64,000 nucleotides of DNA from Hylemonella sp. (GCA_030695415.1 JAUYQZ010000036.1:54693-118692); one strand, 5' to 3'. Counted from the first letter of the stretch, positions 54,377 through 62,475 are shown. Notes: a model not told the origin generated them from the sequence alone. Numbers and translations: made by a program.

Positions 54377-54879
54377 CGCGGCGCTTCGAGTGGGTGCCGC
54401 TCAGCGCGGACGTGCTGCCGCTGGTGGCGGAGGTGGAGAAAACCGCCTACAGCCACCCCTGGACCGTGGGCCATTTCAGCGACACCATGAACGCCGGCCA
54501 CCACACCCAGGTGCTGGCGGGCGAGGCCTTGGCCAGCGATGTGGGTTTGCCGACCCTGGCCGACGGCCGCGTGCTGATCGGTTACCTGGTGGCCATGCAG
54601 ATTCTGGACGAAGTGCACCTGCTCAACCTCACCGTGGCACCCGCCCTGCAGCGCCAGGGCTGGGGCCGTGTGCTGCTGGACGCCCTGGCCCTGTGGGCGC
54701 GCGGCCAGCAGGCCCAGTGGCTGTGGCTGGAGGTGCGCGCCAGCAACGTGGCCGCGCTGGCCGCCTACCGGCAACGCGGTTTTGCCGAAGTGGGCCGCCG
54801 CCGCGACTACTACCCGCTGGACAACAGCCGGCGCGAGGACGCCATCGTGATGAGCCTCAACCTCAAGGTGACGCCATGA
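54373..54879 (+). CDS. rimI: Ribosomal protein S18-alanine N-acetyltransferase RimI
   Basis: 168 residues of the GNAT fold. VAEVEKTAYSHPWTVGHFSD (the family HPWT-like block), LLNLTVAPALQRQGWGRVLL (acetyl-CoA loop) and RASNVAALAAYRQRGFAEVG are visible. It acetylates the N-terminus of S18. A small insertion (ASDVGLPTLADG) sits before the beta-strand. Placement after tsaB and overlap with it (ATGA) is a common gene order. Confidence 0.93.
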   Translation: MTRRFEWVPLSADVLPLVAEVEKTAYSHPWTVGHFSDTMNAGHHTQVLAGEALASDVGLPTLADGRVLIGYLVAMQILDEVHLLNLTVAPALQRQGWGRVLLDALALWARGQQAQWLWLEVRASNVAALAAYRQRGFAEVGRRRDYYPLDNSRREDAIVMSLNLKVTP

Positions 54880-55754
54880 GCGACACGCCACCCGTGTTGA
54901 CCCAGGGCCTGCAGCTCGACGAACGCCAGCGCGCCATGCTGGCCGAGATGGGCGTGCGACTGTGGTGGCCTGAAGCCGACGTGTCCCCCGACGCGCTGAC
55001 CGACACACTCACCGAGGCCGTGCCGCCGCCGGCTGCAGCGCCTGTGGCGCGCCCACCCGTGGCCGCGCCCGCCGCCGCGCCCGTTGTTCGCCCGGCACCT
55101 GCCGCTGCGCCCGCACGCCCACTGCCGCCTGTGGTGGCGGCACCCTCCAGCCTGTCCCATCTGGACTGGGCCGCGCTGCAGGACAGCATGAAGGCCTGCA
55201 CCGCCTGTGCCTTGAGCCAGGGCCGCAGCCACGTGGTGCCCGGCGTGGGCGACACCGACCGCCCCGACTGGCTGGTGGTGGGCGAAGCGCCCGGCGAACA
55301 GGAGGACCGCCAGGGCGAGCCTTTTGTGGGCGCGGCCGGCCAGCTGCTCGACAAGATGCTGTTCGCCATGGGCCTGGCGCGTGGCGAGCGGGTGTTCATC
55401 ACGAACGTCATCAAGTGCCGCCCGCCGCACAACCGCAACCCCGAGCCGGCCGAGGTGGCGCAGTGTTCACCCTTCCTGCAACGCCAGATCGAGCTGCTGC
55501 AGCCGCGCATTGTGCTGGCCGTGGGACGTTTCGCTGCACAAAGTGTGCTGGCCCTGGCGGGCGTGGACGAAGCCACCCGTGCCCAGCCCCTGGGCAAGCT
55601 GCGCGGCCAGGTCTTCCGCCTGCCCACCGCACAGGGCACGGTGCCCGTGGTGGTGAGCTACCACCCCGCCTACCTGCTGCGCAGCCCGGCCGAAAAAGGC
55701 AAGGCCTGGGCCGATCTGTGCCTGGCGATGGCGCAGTTGGAGCGTTCGGCTTGA
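54876..55754 (+). CDS. Uracil-DNA glycosylase, type 4-like (Fe-S)
   Basis: 292 residues. An N-terminal arm of about 95 residues, Pro/Ala-rich, precedes the catalytic domain. Catalytic motif: VVGEAPGEQEDRQGEPFVG; the later SYHPAYLLR motif is also present. Four Cys that fit a 4Fe-4S cluster are KACTACALSQG, VIKCRPPHNRNP and VAQCSPFLQR. It removes uracil from DNA. The long low-complexity linker is notable; family members are usually about 200 residues. It overlaps rimI (ATGA). Confidence 0.92.
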   Translation: MSDTPPVLTQGLQLDERQRAMLAEMGVRLWWPEADVSPDALTDTLTEAVPPPAAAPVARPPVAAPAAAPVVRPAPAAAPARPLPPVVAAPSSLSHLDWAALQDSMKACTACALSQGRSHVVPGVGDTDRPDWLVVGEAPGEQEDRQGEPFVGAAGQLLDKMLFAMGLARGERVFITNVIKCRPPHNRNPEPAEVAQCSPFLQRQIELLQPRIVLAVGRFAAQSVLALAGVDEATRAQPLGKLRGQVFRLPTAQGTVPVVVSYHPAYLLRSPAEKGKAWADLCLAMAQLERSA

Positions 55755-55801
55755 GTGGTGCTTGAGGCGCCTTGCCTCATGGTGGCTAGGTGGTTGGTAT
55801 T

Positions 55802-55818
55802 ACGGTTGTTATAACCGT
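55802..55818 (+). promoter_or_regulatory. Palindromic operator of the AbrB/Doc toxin-antitoxin operon
   Basis: ACGGTT-GTTAT-AACCGT is a perfect 6-bp inverted repeat with a five-base centre, 11 bases before the antitoxin start. AbrB/MazE-type antitoxins usually repress their own promoter by binding such a site. Confidence 0.6.
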
Positions 55819-55829
55819 CAGAGGTCGCC

Positions 55830-56054
55830 ATGCACACGCTCAAACTCACCCAGATCGGCAACTCCGTGGGCGTCATCCTGCCCAAGGAGATGCTGGCGAA
55901 GCTCAAGTTGGAAAAAGGCCAGTCCGTGTTCGTGACCGAAACACCAGAGGGGTTTGTGCTGACACCTTACGACCCAGCGTTGGACGAACAGATTCAAGCC
56001 GGTCGCGCCTTCATGCAGGATTTCCGCGACGCCTTCCACCAGCTCGCCAAGTGA
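55830..56054 (+). CDS. AbrB/MazE-type antitoxin
   Basis: 74 residues starting MHTLKLTQIGNSVGVILPKE, a SpoVT-AbrB swapped-hairpin DNA-binding domain (GNSVGVILPKEMLAKLKLEK) with a flexible C-terminal arm (QIQAGRAFMQDFRDAFHQLA) that would bind the toxin. It is followed by a Doc-like toxin whose GTG start overlaps its stop. It lies after the uracil-DNA glycosylase with a 75-base gap, and codon choice is less GC-rich than that of the neighbours. Confidence 0.9.
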   Translation: MHTLKLTQIGNSVGVILPKEMLAKLKLEKGQSVFVTETPEGFVLTPYDPALDEQIQAGRAFMQDFRDAFHQLAK

Positions 56055-56434
56055 ACTGGCGCTCGATAGACCGTGTGGCGCTGATGCTCTTGCAAGACGA
56101 AAGTCTGGCCGAGCATGGCGGACGTGCCGGCTTGCGCGATGCGGGCTTGCTCGACTCGGCACTGGCTCGGCCATTGAACCTGACCGCTTGTGGCGAATCT
56201 GATTTTGCCGACCTGGCGGCCAGCTATGCCTATGGGCTGGCGCAGAACCACGCTTTTGTGGATGGCAACAAACGGGCTGCCTTCTTGGCCGTGGGCTTGT
56301 TTCTGTACCTCAACGGCTACCGCTTGCGCACCACGCAGGCAGACGCCACGATCAACATGCTCGGTCTGGCGGCGGGTGAACTTTCAGAAACCGACTTCGC
56401 CGCCTGGCTGCGCCGCCACGTCCAAGCAGTGTGA
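56051..56434 (+). CDS. doc: Death-on-curing (Doc) family Fic toxin
   Basis: 127 residues from a GTG that overlaps the antitoxin stop. The Fic core HAFVDGNKRAAFLAVGLFLY contains the HxFxDGNK motif of Doc toxins, which phosphorylate elongation factor Tu. GGRAGLRDAGLLDSALARPL is also family-typical. It has the Doc length. It forms a type II module with the upstream AbrB-like protein rather than a Phd partner. Confidence 0.9.
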   Translation: MNWRSIDRVALMLLQDESLAEHGGRAGLRDAGLLDSALARPLNLTACGESDFADLAASYAYGLAQNHAFVDGNKRAAFLAVGLFLYLNGYRLRTTQADATINMLGLAAGELSETDFAAWLRRHVQAV

Positions 56435-56491
56435 GCCGTGGCCGGCGAGTGTGCAGCTTGCGTGACAAACCACGCGCGCGTGTCGGGCCCA

Positions 56492-56519
56492 CTTAAGACC
56501 CGCTTCAGGCGCACTTCAG
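56492..56519. promoter_or_regulatory. Triple 11-bp-spaced repeats, candidate PmrA/QseB-type site
   Basis: CTTAAG (56492), CTTCAG (56503) and CTTCAG (56514) are three direct hexamers with exactly 11 bases between starts. This hexamer-N5-hexamer geometry is that of PmrA/QseB-family response-regulator sites. It lies 77-104 bases upstream of the PepSY/cytochrome b pair at 56596. Confidence 0.6.
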
Positions 56520-56595
56520 GCACCGATAAGCAGCGCCCCGTCCAATCGGTTTTGAGCCAGCCACCCGGCTTGCCAACCGACCGAAAGGACATCTC

Positions 56596-56856
56596 ATGCA
56601 ACGCACCCTGATCACCTCCGCCCTCATCGCTTTGGCCTCCACCACCGCCCTGGCCGGCCCCGCCTGCAACGTGCCACAAAACCAGTGGATGAAGGAGGGC
56701 GACTTCCGCGCCAAGATGGAGCAGCAGGGTTACCAGGTCAAGACCTTCAAGGTCAGCAAAGGCCAGTGCTACGAGATCTACGGTTTCGACAAGGCCGGCA
56801 AAAAGGTCGAGATCTATTTCGACCCCGCCACCGCTGCCGTGCTTGAGCAGAAGTGA
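56596..56856 (+). CDS. PepSY-domain periplasmic protein, second copy
   Basis: 86 residues from MQRTLITSALIALASTTALA with a signal peptide ending at ALAGP. PepSY-like core: MKEGDFRAKMEQQGYQVKTF, SKGQCYEIYGFDKAGKKVEI. Two Cys (PACNVP, KGQCYE) may form a disulfide. It is translationally coupled to cytochrome b (GTGA overlap). It resembles the PepSY gene at 47284 in role, not closely in sequence. Confidence 0.88.
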   Translation: MQRTLITSALIALASTTALAGPACNVPQNQWMKEGDFRAKMEQQGYQVKTFKVSKGQCYEIYGFDKAGKKVEIYFDPATAAVLEQK

Positions 56857-57398
56857 GCGCGCCCACGCCGCAGGCACGGCCCCGCGCGGTGAAGGTGTGG
56901 GACCCGTTTGTGCGCCTGTTTCACTGGAGTGTGGTGGTCTGCGTGCTGCTCAACCAGTTTGTGCTGGAAGCGGGCGAGACGCCGCACGAGTGGAGCGGTT
57001 ACATCGCCAGCGCGCTGGTGGTGGCGCGCATTCTGTGGGGTTTTGTCGGCACGCGCCATGCGCGCTTTGCCGACTTCTTTCCCACGCCCGCGCGCATCCG
57101 CCAGCACCTCATGGCCATGCGCCAGGGGCACGCAGCCGAACACCCCGGTCACAACCCGTTGGGTGCACTCATGATGCTGGCGTTGATGGCCCTGGTGCTG
57201 TCCCTGGGCGTCACCGGCTGGCTGCAGGGCACCGACGCGTTTTGGGGCGAAGACTGGCTGCAGGAACTGCACGAATGGCTGGCCAACGGCCTGCTGCTGG
57301 CCGCCGGGCTGCACGCGGCAGCCGCTGTGGTGATGGGCCGCATGGAGCGGGTGAACCTGGTGCGCGCCATGGTCACCGGCGTCAAACGGTTTGAGTAA
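56853..57398 (+). CDS. Cytochrome b561-like di-heme protein, second copy
   Basis: 181 residues from a GTG overlapping the PepSY stop. Four membrane spans and candidate heme-ligand His residues appear in VRLFHWSVVVCV, TPHEWSGYIAS, LQELHEWLANG and AGLHAAAAVVM. It belongs to the same cytochrome_b_N/Ni-Fe-hydrogenase b group as the protein at 45400 but is shorter. It could take electrons from quinol to a periplasmic acceptor encoded elsewhere. Confidence 0.88.
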   Translation: MSAPTPQARPRAVKVWDPFVRLFHWSVVVCVLLNQFVLEAGETPHEWSGYIASALVVARILWGFVGTRHARFADFFPTPARIRQHLMAMRQGHAAEHPGHNPLGALMMLALMALVLSLGVTGWLQGTDAFWGEDWLQELHEWLANGLLLAAGLHAAAAVVMGRMERVNLVRAMVTGVKRFE

Positions 57399-57417
57399 GC
57401 GGTTTGAGTGAGGTCGA

Positions 57418-58473
57418 TCACGCCTCGCCGAGCGAGACACCGATCTCGCGCGCCGTCACCAGCAGCGGGTCATCGGGTGCGATGGTGCGCTGCTGGTTGG
57501 CCACACGCGCCATGGGCAGGCTGCGCAGTTCGCCGCCCTGCAGCGTGACCATCTCGCCAAAACGCCCTGCGGCCACCAGTTGCGCCGCGTGGTGGCCGTA
57601 GCGCGTGGCCAGCACGCGGTCGAAGGGCGTGGGCTGGCCGCCGCGCTGCACATGGCCCAGCACCGTGGCACGCACCTCGCTCTTGAGGTGGGGCTGCAAC
57701 TGTTCGCGCAGCACATGGGCCACGCCGCCCAGGCGCACCGGGTCAAAGCTGCCTTCCACACGGCCTTGCACGGTAAGGTCGGAACCCCGTGCCTTGGCGC
57801 CTTCACCGATGCAGATCACGGTGTAGCGCTGCTTGCTTTCGCGCTCGTGGCAGACCCGCGCCACGGCTTCGATCGCGTAGTCGATCTCGGGCAGCAGCAC
57901 AATGTCGGCCGCTGCGGCCAGGCCAGCTTCGAGCGCGATCCAGCCGGCGTGCCGGCCCATGGTCTCGACGATCATCACCCGGCTGTGGCTCATGGCCGTG
58001 GTCTCTATGCGCATGAGGCCGTCGGTGGCGGTGGCCACGGCGGTGTCGAAGCCGAAGCTGCGTTCGCAGCCCACGATGTCGTTGTCTATGGTCTTGGGCA
58101 CCCCCACGCTGCGCAGGCCATGTGCCGCCAGGCCGTGGGCGATGGACATGGTGCCATCACCGCCGATGACCACCAGGCCATCGAGGGCCAGTGCGCGCGC
58201 ATGGACCAGGGTGCGTTCGGTGTCGGCCGGGGTGCGCAGCGGGTTGGATTGGTTGCTGGTGCCCAGGATGGTGCCGCCTCGATGGGCAATGCCGCTGACA
58301 CTGCGCCAGTCCAGCACGCGGGTGCGCGGGCTGGTGTCCATCAGGCCAAAAAAGCCGTCCTCGATGCCGATGACCTCGGCCCCACATTGCCGGATCAACG
58401 ATTTGGTGACCGCGCGGATCACCGCATTGAGGCCGGGGCAGTCGCCGCCGCCGGTGAGGACGCCGATGCGCAT
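57418..58473 (-). CDS. pfkA: 6-phosphofructokinase (group III, ATP or PPi donor)
   Basis: 351 residues from MRIGVLTGGGDCPGLNAVIR, preceded by AGGAGA. The phosphate-donor motif is VVIGGDGTMSIA (ATP-type Gly rather than the PPi-type Asp). The sugar-site motif is VPKTIDNDIVGCERSFGFDT, where the Lys after Pro is more usual in PPi-dependent or mixed enzymes. Other landmarks are TMGRHAGWIALEAGLA and GHVQRGGQPTPFDRV. It phosphorylates fructose 6-phosphate. Donor specificity cannot be settled by reading. Its start is just beyond the mltA stop. Confidence 0.93.
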   Translation of the reverse strand: MRIGVLTGGGDCPGLNAVIRAVTKSLIRQCGAEVIGIEDGFFGLMDTSPRTRVLDWRSVSGIAHRGGTILGTSNQSNPLRTPADTERTLVHARALALDGLVVIGGDGTMSIAHGLAAHGLRSVGVPKTIDNDIVGCERSFGFDTAVATATDGLMRIETTAMSHSRVMIVETMGRHAGWIALEAGLAAAADIVLLPEIDYAIEAVARVCHERESKQRYTVICIGEGAKARGSDLTVQGRVEGSFDPVRLGGVAHVLREQLQPHLKSEVRATVLGHVQRGGQPTPFDRVLATRYGHHAAQLVAAGRFGEMVTLQGGELRSLPMARVANQQRTIAPDDPLLVTAREIGVSLGEA

Positions 58474-58481
58474 GGGTTCTC

Positions 58482-59645
58482 CTATCGGGGCCACAAGGCC
58501 CACAACTGCAGAGCTTGCTTGAGTCCGGCGGCCTGCGCAAGCGCGTCATCGCCCCAGCCGGTGAAGTAGTCGGCGCGCACCGCACCCACGATGGCGCTGC
58601 CGGTGTCCTGCGCCAGCACCAGCTTGTTGAAGCGCGCGGCCGGCCCTTGTGTGCTCATCCACACCGGCGTGCCGTAGGGCAGGCTGCCGGGGTCCACCGC
58701 GATGGAGCGCCCGGGCGTGAGCGCGACACCTTGCGCGCCGCGCGGGCCGAACTGGGCGTCGAGTTCGCTCAGGGCTTCCTTGCGGAAGAACACGTAGCGC
58801 GGGTTGCTCCACAACAATTCATTCACGCGCTGCGGGTTGGCACGGGCCCAGGCTTTGGTGGCCTCGGGCCAGGGCGTGATGGGCGCACCCTGTTGCTGCA
58901 GCCAGGTGTTGATGCTGCGGTAGGGCTGGCCGTTGGTGCCGGCAAAGGCCACCCGCACGGTCTGTGTGGTCTGCCCGTTCTGCTGGATCAGCAGCCGCCC
59001 CGAGCCCTGGATGTGCAGCAGCATCAGGTCGATGGGGTCGGCCAGCCAGGCAATTTCTTGCCCGCGCAGCGCGGCCTGGGCCTGCGGCAGCGTGTCCATC
59101 TCTTGCCGGCTGAACCAGGGCTGGCCGTTGCGCACACCAGCGGGCAGCTTGTGCAGCGGCCAGGCAAATTCGGCGCTGGGCGTGCGGCTGGCCTTGAGCG
59201 TGGGTTCGTAGTAGCCGGTCAGCAGGCCGTTGGGGTTGCCGTCGCTGGCCGTGATGCGGTAGGGCTGCAGCCGGCTTTCGATGAAGGCGCGCTGTTCTTC
59301 TGGTGTGGCAATCGACAGGCGCCGCACCTCGGCGCACAGCGCGCCCACCGTGGGCGCGGGGCGCTCGCAGCTGCGCAGCCAGGCGTTCCAGGCCTCGTGC
59401 AGGGCGTCGGCGCCCCAGCCCGGCAGCTCGCTCCAGCGCACCGGCACCCACTGGCTTTTGGCGCGGGTGATGGTGCCGGGCAGCGGCGTGTCGTCGGGAG
59501 GGCTGACTGCCCCAGGCGCGGGCACCACCGAGGGGACGGGCGCGCGTGGGGGTTCTGGCAACGGGCGGGTGGCGCAGGCGGCCAGCGTTCCTACAATCGC
59601 CACCATCGCCCATCTCGCGTGTGCCCAGGCGCGCGCCCTCGCCAT
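58482..59645 (-). CDS. mltA: Membrane-bound lytic murein transglycosylase A (MltA)
   Basis: 387 residues from MARARAWAHARWAMVAIVGT, with a lipobox LAAC after about 22 residues, so a lipoprotein. The MltA barrel includes GLLTGYYEPTLKASRTPS, DPIDLMLLHIQGSGRLL and the 3D domain VDPGSLPYGTPVWM then AQDTGSAIVGAVRADYFTG with catalytic Asp. It cleaves glycan strands. Its ATG (59643-59645) shares bases with the ATG of a small plus-strand gene (CATG). A downstream ATG at 59606 would leave too short a signal sequence. Confidence 0.93.
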   Translation of the reverse strand: MARARAWAHARWAMVAIVGTLAACATRPLPEPPRAPVPSVVPAPGAVSPPDDTPLPGTITRAKSQWVPVRWSELPGWGADALHEAWNAWLRSCERPAPTVGALCAEVRRLSIATPEEQRAFIESRLQPYRITASDGNPNGLLTGYYEPTLKASRTPSAEFAWPLHKLPAGVRNGQPWFSRQEMDTLPQAQAALRGQEIAWLADPIDLMLLHIQGSGRLLIQQNGQTTQTVRVAFAGTNGQPYRSINTWLQQQGAPITPWPEATKAWARANPQRVNELLWSNPRYVFFRKEALSELDAQFGPRGAQGVALTPGRSIAVDPGSLPYGTPVWMSTQGPAARFNKLVLAQDTGSAIVGAVRADYFTGWGDDALAQAAGLKQALQLWALWPR

Positions 59646-59772
59646 GACCTTGTTGTTGCTCGAAGCCCTGGGGGCTTTGCTGATTTTTGTGTTCATCGTC
59701 TGGTGGACCATGTTCTCGGGGCGCAAGAAGGGGGAGTTGCCGCCCGAGGACGAGGACAACACCAAGGGCTGA
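59644..59772 (+). CDS. Small membrane protein, 42 residues
   Basis: MTLLLLEALGALLIFVFIVW followed by WTMFSGRKKGELPPEDEDNT and KG. One membrane span then a charged tail. It lies inside a longer shadow frame of the ORF track. Its ATG coincides with the mltA start on the other strand (CATG), so the two divergent genes share start-codon bases. It resembles small single-span proteins common in Comamonadaceae, but its function is unknown. The tail ends just before the stop of the FixJ-type regulator. Confidence 0.5.
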   Translation: MTLLLLEALGALLIFVFIVWWTMFSGRKKGELPPEDEDNTKG

Positions 59773-59774
59773 AA

Positions 59775-60410
59775 TCAGCTCTCCACATCGCGCAGCATGT
59801 TGGCCAGCTCCACGGCCGACTTCACGTTCATCTTGTCGAACACGCGCGAGCGGTGCACCTCCACCGTGCGCACGCTGATGCCGAGCTGATCGGCCACCAG
59901 CTTGTTGGGCAGACCGGCCACCACCCGCTGCATCACGTCGCGCTCGCGCTCGGTCAGGCTGGCCAGGCGGGCCTGGTGGTCGCGCCGGACCTGGCGCACC
60001 GCAATCGCCTCGGCCGAGGCTTGCAGCGCCTGCTCGATGCGGTCCACCAGCGCGTTGTCGGAAAACGGTTTTTCGCAGAAGTCGAAGGCGCCGCGTTTGA
60101 CCGCGTCCACGGCGGTGGGCACGTCGGCGTGACCGGAGAGAAAAATCACCGGCAACACGCTGCGCCAGGGTTGCGCCAGCAGGTGTTCGAACAGGGTCAG
60201 GCCGCTCATGCCGGGCATGCGCACGTCCAGCAGCAGGCAGGTCGGGTCGGTGGGTTCGCTGCGCCAGCCTTGCGCCTCGGCCCAGAAGGCGTCGGCGCTG
60301 GGGTAACACTCGCTGAGCAGGCGCCGCGTGCGCAGCAGCCAGGCCAGCGCGTCGCGCACGCTGGTGTCGTCGTCAACGATGAAGACTCGGGCGCGGTGGG
60401 GCGGGTTCAT
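59775..60410 (-). CDS. FixJ/LuxR-family response regulator
   Basis: 211 residues. Receiver with VFIVDDDTSVRDALAWLLRT, phospho-Asp in CLLLDVRMPGMSGLTLFEHL and Lys in CEKPFSDNALV; LuxR helix-turn-helix LTERERDVMQRVVAGLPNKL and GISVRTVEVHRSRVFDKM. It is coupled to the upstream sensor kinase at a 10-base gap. This FixJ-type pair is typical of DctS/DctR- or TodT-like systems. Confidence 0.95.
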   Translation of the reverse strand: MNPPHRARVFIVDDDTSVRDALAWLLRTRRLLSECYPSADAFWAEAQGWRSEPTDPTCLLLDVRMPGMSGLTLFEHLLAQPWRSVLPVIFLSGHADVPTAVDAVKRGAFDFCEKPFSDNALVDRIEQALQASAEAIAVRQVRRDHQARLASLTERERDVMQRVVAGLPNKLVADQLGISVRTVEVHRSRVFDKMNVKSAVELANMLRDVES

Positions 60411-60420
60411 GGGTTGGCGA

Positions 60421-62475
60421 TCATACGGTTGATGCCGGCGCCGCCGGCAGCGTGAAGCGGAACACCGTGCCGCGCGGCTCGGCGGGGCCGTGTTCGAGCG
60501 CGCCGCCGTGTTGTTCGATCACGGTGCGGCACAGGCTCAGTCCCAGGCCCATGCCTTCGGCCTTGGTGGTGAAAAAGGGCGTGAACAGGCGCGCAGCCAC
60601 CTCGTCGCTCAGGCCCTGGCCGTGGTCCGTCACCTGGAACTCGACCCAGCGTTTGCCCACCGCCGTGGCCAGGGTGGCGCGCACCGGCGCCACGCGCAGG
60701 GTCAGCGTGCGCAGGCCGCTGGCGGCCGGTGGGTCGCCCCGGGGCATGGCCTGCATGCCATTGCGCACGAGGTTGAGCAGCACCTGCTCGACCATGGTGC
60801 GATCACACAGCACCGGCGGGCAGTTGTCGTCCACGATGTCGTGGATGCGTATGTCGGTCTTGCGGGCCTGCAGCTGTGCCAGCGGCAGGATGGCGTCGAG
60901 CAGGGCCTGCGGCGCCACCGGTTCGCGCACCTGCTCGCGCCGGCGCACCAGGTCGGCCACGCTCTTGACCACGCGGCCGGCGCGCTCGGCCTGCTCGACG
61001 ATGCGCTGCATGGCCTGGCGCAGGTCTTGTGAGAGCTGGGGGTCGGGCGGCTGCGTGGGCTCGCCAGACATCAGGTTGAGCGCGCCGGTGGCGTAGCTGG
61101 ACATGGCCGCCAGCGGCTGGTTGAGTTCGTGGCTCAGCAGCGAGGCCATCTCGCCCACCATGGCCAGGCGGGCCGTGGCCTGCAGGCGCTCCTGGCTGGC
61201 GCGCGAGAGCTCTTCCACACGGCGCTGCTCGCTCAGGTCCAGCACGGCGCTCATCCAGCCGGTCTGCTGGCTGAAGGCGTTCACCAGCGGTGCTTCGATG
61301 ATGAGCACCGGCAAGAGGCTGCCGTCCGGGCGCATGAAGACCGACTCGAAGCCCTCGCGCGGAAAGGTCATGCCGGCCAGGCGCACGGCCTGGCGCTGGC
61401 GGTACTCGTCCACCAGTTCGGGCGGCCAGTAGGGCGCGGGTGCGCCGCTGCCCAGCAGCTGCTCGGCGCTCAGGCCCACCATCTGGCAGAAGGCCGGGTT
61501 GACGTAGGTGATGCGCCCTTCCATGTCGCGCGCACGCAGCCCGGTGACGAGCGAGTTCTCCATCGCGTTGCGAAAGGCCAGGGCCTCGGCCAGCTCGCTT
61601 TCGGCGCGCATGCGCCGGCGCATGTCGCGTGCCAGCAGCAGCAGCACGGCCAGCAGCGCCAGCGACAGCGTGCTGACCATGGCGGTGAGCACGTTGGGAA
61701 ACAGGCGCGGCACGTCGCGCGCGCTTTCCAGGCGCACCAGCATGGTCACGCCGGGCAGGTCGAGCAGGTGGCTGGCGTGCATCGTGCGGCGGCGCCCGGC
61801 CACGCTGCCGAACATGCTCAGCCGGGTGCCGTCCACCTCGGTCAGCGCCACGGCCTTGCCGCGCAGCGTGTCCTTGCTGGTGAACTCGCTCAGCATGCCC
61901 TGCAGCGAGTAGGTGGCCACAAAGTAGCCATCGGGCCGCGCCGACACGAACAGCGGCACACACACCTCCATCAGCTCCAGTCCCAGGCCCTGCGGTATGG
62001 GCCAGAAATAGCTCTGCGAATAGGACGGCGTGTTGTTGCGCCCGGCGGTGGTGCAGGCCTGGCGCACATCGGCCAGCGACTGGCTTCGCGGCGCGGTGTC
62101 GAACAGCGTGGGGTGAAAGCCGCTGTCGCGCGCGGCCAGCAGGCGCAGGTCGTTGCTGCGCCATTCCAGCCGCACCAGCTCGCGGTGCTGGCCCAGCAGC
62201 TCGGCGGCCATGGGCTCCCAGGCCTCGGCGCTGGGGCGCGAGGCGTGCAGCGACTGCAGGGTCTGCAGGTTGCGGATCAGGTTGGTGCGTATGTCGCTGC
62301 CCAGGGTGGCGGCGTCCTGCTCCAGCGCCTCCAGGCTGCGCGCCTCCTTGTATTCGCGCGCCAGAAACACCAGCGCACCCAGCATCAGCGCCACCAGCAG
62401 GCACAGCAGCACCCACAGGCGCCAGCGCCGGGCCTGGCCCGGGCGCGGGTCGTGGGGTGGCTGGCTCGGGTTCAA
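60421..62475 (-). CDS. Sensor histidine kinase with PAS domain (DctS-like)
   Basis: 684 residues. Two membrane spans (about 20-42 and 275-300) flank a periplasmic sensor domain; a PAS domain follows (ITYVNPAFCQMVGLSAEQLL), then HisKA with SLLSHELNQPLAAMSSYATG and HATPase with NLVRNGMQAM, DHGQGLSDE and GMGLGLSLCRTV. The H-box NQPLAA is typical of the NtrB/DctB/FixL-like branch. The signal may be a carboxylate or a redox cue, unknown here. It forms a two-component pair with the FixJ-type gene downstream. Confidence 0.93.
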   Translation of the reverse strand: MNPSQPPHDPRPGQARRWRLWVLLCLLVALMLGALVFLAREYKEARSLEALEQDAATLGSDIRTNLIRNLQTLQSLHASRPSAEAWEPMAAELLGQHRELVRLEWRSNDLRLLAARDSGFHPTLFDTAPRSQSLADVRQACTTAGRNNTPSYSQSYFWPIPQGLGLELMEVCVPLFVSARPDGYFVATYSLQGMLSEFTSKDTLRGKAVALTEVDGTRLSMFGSVAGRRRTMHASHLLDLPGVTMLVRLESARDVPRLFPNVLTAMVSTLSLALLAVLLLLARDMRRRMRAESELAEALAFRNAMENSLVTGLRARDMEGRITYVNPAFCQMVGLSAEQLLGSGAPAPYWPPELVDEYRQRQAVRLAGMTFPREGFESVFMRPDGSLLPVLIIEAPLVNAFSQQTGWMSAVLDLSEQRRVEELSRASQERLQATARLAMVGEMASLLSHELNQPLAAMSSYATGALNLMSGEPTQPPDPQLSQDLRQAMQRIVEQAERAGRVVKSVADLVRRREQVREPVAPQALLDAILPLAQLQARKTDIRIHDIVDDNCPPVLCDRTMVEQVLLNLVRNGMQAMPRGDPPAASGLRTLTLRVAPVRATLATAVGKRWVEFQVTDHGQGLSDEVAARLFTPFFTTKAEGMGLGLSLCRTVIEQHGGALEHGPAEPRGTVFRFTLPAAPASTV

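Noticed and set aside
55077-55130. Pro/Ala repeats in the uracil-DNA glycosylase gene as possible DNA repeats
   Set aside because: Low-complexity coding, irregular at the DNA level; not a tandem repeat.
58515-60455. 646-codon plus-strand frame covering mltA and the FixJ gene
   Set aside because: The minus strand carries clear MltA and response-regulator motifs; only the 42-residue end at 59644 was considered as a possible separate gene in another frame.
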